A stretch of DNA of 64,000 nt from Ottelia alismoides (lineage: Eukaryota > Streptophyta > Magnoliopsida > Alismatales > Hydrocharitaceae): NCBI GenBank assembly GCA_037367405.1, contig JAZKJV010000679.1, forward strand, positions 992,001-1,056,000, written 5' to 3'. Under the pieces are notes generated by a model that was given only the letters and a program-made list of their open reading frames with translations, did not search any database and was not told the origin of the DNA. This document shows positions 57,171 through 64,000 of the stretch, piece by piece. The first letter of the stretch is position 1; every line of letters starts with the position of its first letter. A program made the translations under genes and the position numbers.

Positions 57171-60100
57171 TCAGATAAACAGTTGTTGGATTGCATAGTA
57201 TGAATCTTTTGATGCTGCAGCGGTTGTGGAGATGTCTTCGTGGTGCACTAGCTGGATGGAGTCTACAACGGCCAAGAATACATCTGGTTCGAGGTAAGGC
57301 TTCAGTAGTTGGGCGTTGATGACGAAGGGTTGTGCGTCAGGGGACAATTCTGATATGGTAATACTTCCATTGTCACGCACTTCACAAACTCGAAATGGCC
57401 CTGTCCACTTACTCTTTAATTTACTCGGGAATATCCGCAACTTTGCATCAAATAACCACACCTTCTGTCCAACGTCAAAGGTCTTTCGTCTGATGTGCCG
57501 GTCATGCCAGCGTTTTACCTTCTCCTTGTACATCAATATGTTATCGTATGCATAGTCTCGGAATTCCAAGAGTCTGTTCAGATCATCCTTTCTTTTCTGA
57601 CCCTTTTGCGTGAGTCCAAATTGCAACCGTTGATTTCCCAAAGAGACTTATGAATTAATTCCACGGGTAGATGGCACGGTTTTTCATATACAAGACGATA
57701 GGACGACATGCTCAAGGGAGACTTGTAGGCAGTGCGGTAAGCCCATAAGACTGAGTCCAAGAGTTGAGACCAATCTTTTCTGTTTGGCCTAACAAGTTTC
57801 TGCAGTATAGTCTTGATTTCTTTATTTGATAGCTCTGCCATGCCATTGGTCTGAGGATGATAAGGAGATGCGATACGATGGTCGATGTCGTACTCCTTCG
57901 TCAATTTCTTGACCTCTTTGTTAATGAAGTGGCTACCCCCGTCTGATATAAGAATTTTCGGTATCCCGAACCGCGAAATGATGTTCTTCTTCAGGAACTG
58001 ACAGACTGTACGGCTGTCGGCGGCTCGAGCAGGGATAGCTTCAACCCAACGACTCACGTAATCGACGGCAAGAAGGATGTGCTAAAAACCTTGACTGTTA
58101 GGGAAAGGTACCATGAAGTCAATGCCCCATGCATCGAAAACGTCTGCTATCTGAATGATTTTTAGGGGCATCGAATCTTTGGCAGTAAGTGTACCTTTCA
58201 ATCTCTGACAGTCAATACATCTTTTGACAAACTCTGCAGCATCCTTAAATAATGTGGGCCACCAGAAGCCACACTGAAGTACTTTGGCTGCCGTACGATC
58301 TCCAGAGTGATGTCCACCAGATTCGAGCGAGTGACAATGCTCGAGGACACTAGATTGCTCCTCCTGAGGGATGCACCTGCGCCAAAACAATCCGCTCCTT
58401 CCCTGAATAAGAGAGGATCCTCCCATTGGTAGAAACGGATGGTCGACATGAATTTGTTTATCTGATTCTTCGTCCAATCCGATGGTATTACCCCGGAGGC
58501 GAGGTAATTGACTATGTCAGCATACCAAGGAAGAGAATCCACTGCTAAGATGGCTTCGTCAGGGAAGGTTTCTGTGGTAGGTGCACTGTTCAGAGGGGGC
58601 TCGCGCCGCTCTATTCTGGAGAGATGGTCTGCTACCACATTTTGAACTCCAGGCTTGTCCTTGATTTCCATATCGAATTCCTGGAGGAGAAGGATCCAAC
58701 GAATCAGTCTTGGCTTGGCATCCTTCTTCTGCTGTAGGTACCAAATAGCAGAGTGGTCTGTAAAGATCGTGACTTTTGATCCCAGCAAATAGGATCTGAA
58801 TTTCTCGAGGGCGAAAACCACAGCCAGCAACTCTTTCTCGGTCACTATATAATTTCTTTGTGCTTCATCTAATGTTCTGCTGGCATAGTGAATGGCATAG
58901 GGCGCTTTTTCTTTCCTTTGCCTAAGAACAGCCCCGACTGCAAAATCTGATGCATCGGTCATGATTTCAAAAGGAAGAGACCAGTCGGGCGGCTGTAATA
59001 TTGGAGCCTGAGTAATGAGCTCCTTCAACTGATTGAAAGCAAGGAGAACCTGCTGATCAACAATGAACTCAGTTTCCTTGCACAAAAGCTCTGTCAGAGG
59101 TCGAGCAATGCGGCTGAAATCCTTGATGAATCGCCTGTAAAATCCCACATGCCCCAGGAATGACCTCACATTCTTCACTGACTGAGGTGGCTGGAGATTT
59201 GAAATGACATCCACCTTTGCCGGGTCGACTTCCATGCCACGTTTGGAAATGACGTGACCCAGCACAATACCTTCTGTGACCATAAAGTGGCTCTTTTCCC
59301 ATGAAAGCACTAAATTGACTTCCCGGCACTTCTGAAGCACTATGTCCAGGTGCTCAAGACAAGAATCAAAACTATCACCATAGACAGAGAAGTCGTCCAT
59401 GAACATCTCGAGAAAACTGCCTACCATCTTGGCGAAGACTGCTTACATGCATCTTTGGAATGTTGCAGGTGCGTTGCATAATCCAAAGGGCATTCTTTTG
59501 AAAGCGTAGGTGCCAAATGGGCAAGTGAAGGTAGTCTTCTCTTGATCTTCAGGAGCGATCGCCGCTTGGTTATACCCGGAGTACCCATCCAAAAAGCAGA
59601 AGAACTCCTTGCCTGCTAATCTTTCCAGAACTTGAATGGCAAGGGAAAGTGGTCCTTCTTAGTTGCTGCATTGAGCCGGCGGTAGTCAACACACACCCGC
59701 CAGGATGTTGGTACCCGAGTGGAAATTTCCTCTCCTTTTTCATTTGTAACCACGGTAAACCCTGATTTCTTTGGAACTACATGCAGTGGGCTTACCCATT
59801 TTGAGTCGGAGACGGGATAGATGAAGCCTGCGTCACACCATTTCGTGATTTCTTTAATGACGACGTCCCGAAGGTTAGGGTTCAGCCTTCTCTGAAATTT
59901 GTGGGACGGCTTGGCATCTTCTTCCAAATAGATGTGGTGTGAACACAAGGCTGGATTTATCCCTCGGAGATCTGATACGCTCCAACCAAGTGCCTTGCGG
60001 TTCTTTTCTAAAACCTTGAGAAGACGAGATTCCTGATCCGAATTCAGCCTGTTGTTGATGATCACCGGATACATTTGTTCTCCACCTGCAAGGAAAACAT

Positions 60101-61679
60101 ACTTCAGGCCTGCAGGGAGTGGCTTGAGTTCTGGTTTTGACCTGTCCACTTTATCTGTCACTTCAGATACCACGCTGGTGGTGGGATGTACTTCTTTGAA
60201 GCTGCTACCATCCTCATCATTCTGTTGAGTTCCTGGTGATGTGCCGAACGGTTCTGCGCTAAGCTGATCAGGTTCGGTCTGGAGTGAATGCTCGAAAAGA
60301 TGCGCCTGCATCTGAGAATCTGTATCCCAAGAATCGTCGGAGCATAAGCTGGCTGCGCTTTCCGAGTCCTCCTCAAGAGTGAGGATTTCTTGGGTCCATG
60401 GATCGTCTAATGACAAGAATGAATCTCTGATCTCTGCAATAAAATCGCAGTCTGCTTCGGAAGCTGCCTGGCTCTCATCAGTCGTGGCATTCGGCTCTCT
60501 GTTCATGTTTATCGTGATTTGCTGGGTATTCGAGCTGAAGGTAATCTTGCCAGACCCGTAATCAACCACGGTACCTGAAGTACGAAGGAATGGTCGGCCA
60601 AGGATGATAGGAGTCTGGAGCAAGGGTGCAGGTGAGTCCATATCAAGGACTACGAAATCAGCAGGAAATTGCATCTCCTGCACTTTAACTACAACATCTT
60701 CCAAAAGACCTCGGGGCCGCTTGACGGATCGGTCAGCGAACTGAATGATCATACGTGTCTGCTTGAGCGGTCCCAGCCTGAATTCTTGCATTATGGACGA
60801 GGGCAGAAGGTTGATGGAAGATCCACTATCAGGGAGAGTACGCTCGAAGACCTGGTCAAAAATCTCACAACTGATCAGAGGTGCTCCTGTATCTTGTTTC
60901 TTCTGGGGGAGATTGCTAATGGCTGCAACAATGGCCATGGAGAGAACGTGCTTTTCTACATCTCTACGTCTGTTTTCTTGCGTTGGACGACGCCTGTTAG
61001 TACATGCCTCCTTCAGTCCTTTCTTCACAGCTGGCATGTATTCCACGGCCTTCAACAAGGGAATCTTAACAGCCAACTTATCTAATATTTCCACAACACC
61101 TGGATCAGACAATGCCTTTTTTTGTTTTGTAATTTGTTTAGATTTTAGTATTTCATGAGGAAAAGGAATATGTACATGACTAGCAGGAAAATTAGAGTTC
61201 TTTTTTATATCAACATCATCGCCCACAGAGTGTTGTACATCCGGACTACAAAAAGGAGTACAAACTGTATCTGAACATGCTGGTGCTGCAGGGCAAGCAA
61301 AAAGTAAAGCGTCTGCTCCGTCGGCTGGCGAGGGATCTACTGCGGCTGGCGGCTCCTCCAATGCTGGCGCGGCTTCGCTTCGGCTGCAAGCTTCTTTTCG
61401 ATGTTTTTGGTTTTGCTGATTTTTTTGTATTTTCTGCTGAGGCTGCTGCTGGAAATGCACGACGGCTGGGCTGGCTTCTCCTTCTTCTTCCTCATCACCC
61501 GCCCCTGGAGCTGGCACGACTGATGCGGAAGATGACGATCCACCAGTTTCTTTATTCATCCCACTTCTGGTAGCAGGCGGAGGCAAGGCCCTACCGCTCC
61601 TTCTCTTTCTTCTTGAAATTATTGGGGTTGGCTTCGACCTGAGCCGGGATGGTGGTTCGGGTGGCGGTCTGGTCGTCAA
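57171..61679 (-). pseudogene. Athila-type pol: protease, RT, RNase H, integrase (broken)
   Basis: Domain order on the minus strand. Protease has active site LPDSGSS (DSG at 60831-60823) and IILGRPFL. RT has SKWVSPLHVVPKK, WRVCVDYRRLNAAT and catalytic [10 protein letters not shown] (MDD at 59400-59392). RNase H follows with [25 protein letters not shown] and VADHLS. Integrase carries the HHCC zinc module (HC...HHSG...CIDCQR), the D,D,E residues in WGIDFM, SDGGSHF and GMAELSNKEIK, and a C-terminal GPFRVCEV region to 57171. Breaks: frameshift with a short loss near 59615; TAA 59445-59443; frameshift near 58395; TAG 58084-58082; frameshift near 57620. All catalytic residues are still recognisable, so the decay is moderate. 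Confidence 0.94.
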
Positions 61680-63436
61680 GACGCTTGGTCATTTCCGCTA
61701 GCCCTTTGATAAGCTGGGCCAGACAATCCATAGTGGGGTTCGCAGGGGGTACTTCAATGGTTTCAGCGTGAAGACCACGGTGCTGTTGCGCAGATGGGTG
61801 TGGAGGTTGTTGCTGCTGGTGGTGTTGGGGTGGTGCAGGAAGTTGTAGTTGTTGGTACGAGGGAGGAGGATACCGCTGGTACTGCTGAGAGGGAGCAACC
61901 GCAAACTGGTGATACGACTGTGGATGACGGTACTGCGGCTGCTGGTACGGATGGTTCTGCCTCCATTGATGTGCAAACTGGGAGGCTGCTGATACTGCTG
62001 GTGCTGCTGAGAGGATTGTCCAAAACGACCACCCTGAGGTTGGTGGTATTTCCGATTGGCAAATGGATGACCCTGGGGTTGTCCCGGAGGACGGGTCGGA
62101 TGTGCATCATTGCTCCATACCCCATTCACTTCCTGAATCAGGGGTGGTGGTGGGAAGACTGGATCAGGTCCGGAAAGGAACTCTGGCTGGCACACGACCA
62201 TCTGCTGCTGCGGCGGGCCCTGGTCGGGCGCCTGCACGTAGTATACGTGCTGGACTGCCGGTGGCTGCTGGCTCGGCTGAGGCTGATGCTGCGGTTGCTG
62301 CTCGTCCTTCTTCTCAGTGGGAGCTTCCGATGATGTCGCCGACTGAACAGAGTTGATGGTGCCCACCAACAGTTCAAGGTACTTGTTGATCTGATCGAGC
62401 TTGTCTAAGTTCTGGGTCCTCTTCTCAATCACAGCGAGTTTCTCGAGGTCCTGTGATCGCTTCTCAATTATGTCAACTTTAGAGAGATGGCCCCCGATGA
62501 TACTGAGGTTAGAGCTCTCATCTCTCTCTGCCTCCTTGGATGCTGCCACGTGCACTTGCTTCTGGAGGATCTGGGGCTGCTTCTGATACGCCTTGGATGA
62601 AGAGAGGGCGGCCTCTCCTTCGGCCATTTCTTCAAAGATCTGCCAGACTACGTCTTCATCCTTGTTAAAATGTGAGCCCCCACATGCTACGTCCACGAGC
62701 CTCTGGCTCTCAATGTTCAGTCCCCCAAAGAAGTGCTGGACCAAGCTGGTCTTGGGAATGTCATGATGGGGACACTTCTCCCGCAAGTCAGTAAATCTCT
62801 CCCATGCTTCGTGTACTGACTCATGGGCTCCCTGGGAGAAATTACTGATACGGGCTCGCATCTGGTTGAGCCGACCGAGAGGATAATACTTATGCAGGAA
62901 GGCTTACTTCAACTCCTCCCAGGTCGTCACGACCTTCCCCAGATGGTTGACCCAATAAAGGGCCTTGTCTTGTAGGCTGAATGGGAATGCCAACATTTTG
63001 ACAATGTCCAGAGGGACATTCGGATAGTGGGTGGTGCGGCAAATGCGAGTGAACTGCTGCAGGTGGATATATGACTCTTTATTGGTATTTCCATGGAATG
63101 TAGGGAGAAGAGCGATGAACTGGGGCTTCAGCTCAAAGTGAGCGTGTACCGGTGGAATGAGGATCCACTCGGTCATCTGGTTGTCTCCCGGATTGTATGT
63201 TTCTTTAAGTGTCGGCTTTGGTGGTGGTGGAAATTCTGGGTCATCATTGTTATCATCACCACCTCCACCTCCATCGTCTCGGTTCATCATGTCATTCAAT
63301 ATATCCTGGAATGATGTATGTGTGAGGGCCTGCTCGGTCAGCTGCTGCTGGATGGCCTAGATAGACGCCAGTAGTTGTGCATTGACTTGGTTTTGATCTG
63401 GCACTTGTCCCTCCGGTTGTGCATTGACTTGGTTTT
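61591..63436 (-). pseudogene. Athila-type gag (broken, N-terminus cut)
   Basis: Gag packages the element RNA in virus-like particles. The retrotransposon Gag core is clear at 62904-63299 (IALLPTFHGN, MLAFPFSLQDKALYWVNHL, TWEELK) and continues at 62861 (MRARISNFSQGAHESVHEAW). A TAA (62906-62904) separates the two. The C-terminal half is Gln/Pro-rich; a frameshift near 61983 changes frame, and the natural frame ends at TAG 61593-61591, overlapping the start of pol. Upstream of 63299 the frame is read back, through a TAG near 63360, to about 63436, where the LTR begins. No normal start, leader or primer-binding site is visible there. Confidence 0.88.
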
Positions 63437-63439
63437 GAT
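63374..63439 (-). repeat. In-frame 42-bp duplication at the gag start
   Basis: Two perfect 24-bp copies of gttgtgcattgacttggttttgat with a 42-bp period (63374-63397 and 63416-63439), in the gag frame (QNQVNAQ twice). The second copy ends exactly at the LTR boundary. Confidence 0.9.
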
Positions 63440-64000
63440 ACAGCAATTAACCCACAATGAAAAGAATGAATGAATTAAGTCCAAGAAAGTGTCAATTAAT
63501 ATTTATTACTCTACCACAAAATGCACAGTGAGCAAGTATGTAGAGGTCGAACCACAGAGAGCAATACAAAATGCAATAGCCTATGATATACATGTACCGC
63601 AGAGTCTTCCTTATGTGAAGCCTATTTTTGTGGGTTTTTATTTTTATTTTTTTTATTTTTTGTTTATTTTAATAATATAGTTATGTAACATATATATAAT
63701 TTATAGATATAAATATAAAAAGATATATATATCCCTAGAGGGTAGGTATAAAGCATATAATACATACATTATATATATAAATAATATATATATATATATA
63801 TTGTATTTTACTTTTAGAATGTCATATATTAATGGAGATAGATATATATATCTATATAGATATGCATTTTTTTATTTTCTTTTTTATAGGGGAATATATA
63901 TATAAAGGGGAGATATAATATTTATAAAAATATACAAAAATGGTCAAAAATTCAGAAGTAAAGACTTTTTGGTATTTTCATGATTTTCTACTATTTTGTG
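63433..64000 (-). repeat. 5' LTR of the Athila-type element (partial)
   Basis: Matches 50393-50965 with few substitutions and short indels (mostly in TA-rich runs), so both are LTRs of one insertion. It continues beyond the window. Confidence 0.85.

Larger units (their letters stand above)
50392..64000 (-). mobile_element. Athila-type Ty3/gypsy retrotransposon (runs off right edge)
   Basis: Minus-strand element. The 3' LTR is 50392-54407, with a PPT (GGCAAGTATAGGGGG) directly before its start TGATGAATC. A long non-coding 3' region (54408-57170) follows, then pol (57171-61679), gag (61591-63436) and the first 560 bp of the 5' LTR (about 63433-64000), which matches 50392 onward closely. RT and RNase H motifs are of the Athila lineage. 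Both genes are disrupted. Its left end cuts the Helitron helicase; the five bases ACCCA (50387-50391) are a candidate target duplication whose partner lies outside the window. Confidence 0.9.

Noticed and set aside
57171..63436. Possible env-like third gene between integrase and the 3' LTR
   Set aside because: 54408-57170 holds only short frames, repeats and hairpins; no envelope-like membrane protein is visible.

Overview
This is a stretch of nuclear DNA from a flowering plant. Only one cellular gene is recognisable: the 5' end of a DDB1 gene on the minus strand. Four coding exons (28831 down to 19059) have intact reading frames and GT/AG splice sites and are spread over 9.8 kb. The rest is layered transposable elements and their debris: plant L1-type LINEs, an Athila-type Ty3/gypsy element, Copia-type and miniature LTR elements, Helitrons, hAT and Tourist-like MITEs, and a MULE-like element holding a receptor-kinase fragment. 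The species cannot be read from the sequence, but long TE-filled introns point to a TE-rich plant genome.

Layout. 1-142: edge of a Copia-type LTR. 1650-4078: complete 2.43-kb LTR element with a perfect TAAAC target duplication, PBS, PPT and heat-shock-element-like palindromes, but no gag/pol. 4961-8143: decayed LINE ORF1 region, split by two hAT MITEs (5320-5772, 6467-6657) and followed by a truncated LINE (8159-8884). 9780-11860: Copia-LTR-like and LINE debris. 11883-13962: MULE-like element with long inverted ends carrying a broken BRI1-like receptor kinase fragment. 15540-18685: LINE. 19059-28831: DDB1 exons 4-1. Intron 2 holds a miniature LTR element (19624-25151) whose left LTR was hit by a LINE (about 19991-23960) and whose interior was hit by a hAT MITE (24144-24551).

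28832-33545 is intergenic. 33546-36197 is a non-autonomous Helitron with both ends visible. 37045-40210 is an LTR remnant related to the Athila LTR, with a Tourist-like MITE inside. 41617-42786 has a TATA-type promoter region and tandem repeats. 43868-45177 is a hAT-like element. 45517-50391 is the 3' half of an autonomous-type Helitron (PIF1 helicase and an intron-containing RPA1-like gene, both broken). It is interrupted at 50392 by the minus-strand Athila-like element, which runs off the right edge (3' LTR 50392-54407, pol, gag, start of the 5' LTR).

Insertion order can be read from the nesting. LINE ORF1 debris was hit by hAT MITEs and a second LINE; the miniature LTR element was hit by a LINE and a MITE; the Athila-related LTR was hit by a Tourist MITE; the Helitron was hit by the Athila element. 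No tRNA, rRNA or CRISPR feature was seen. All TE proteins carry stops or frameshifts, so none looks active as it stands. The DDB1 exons look undamaged, but the rest of that gene is not in the window.
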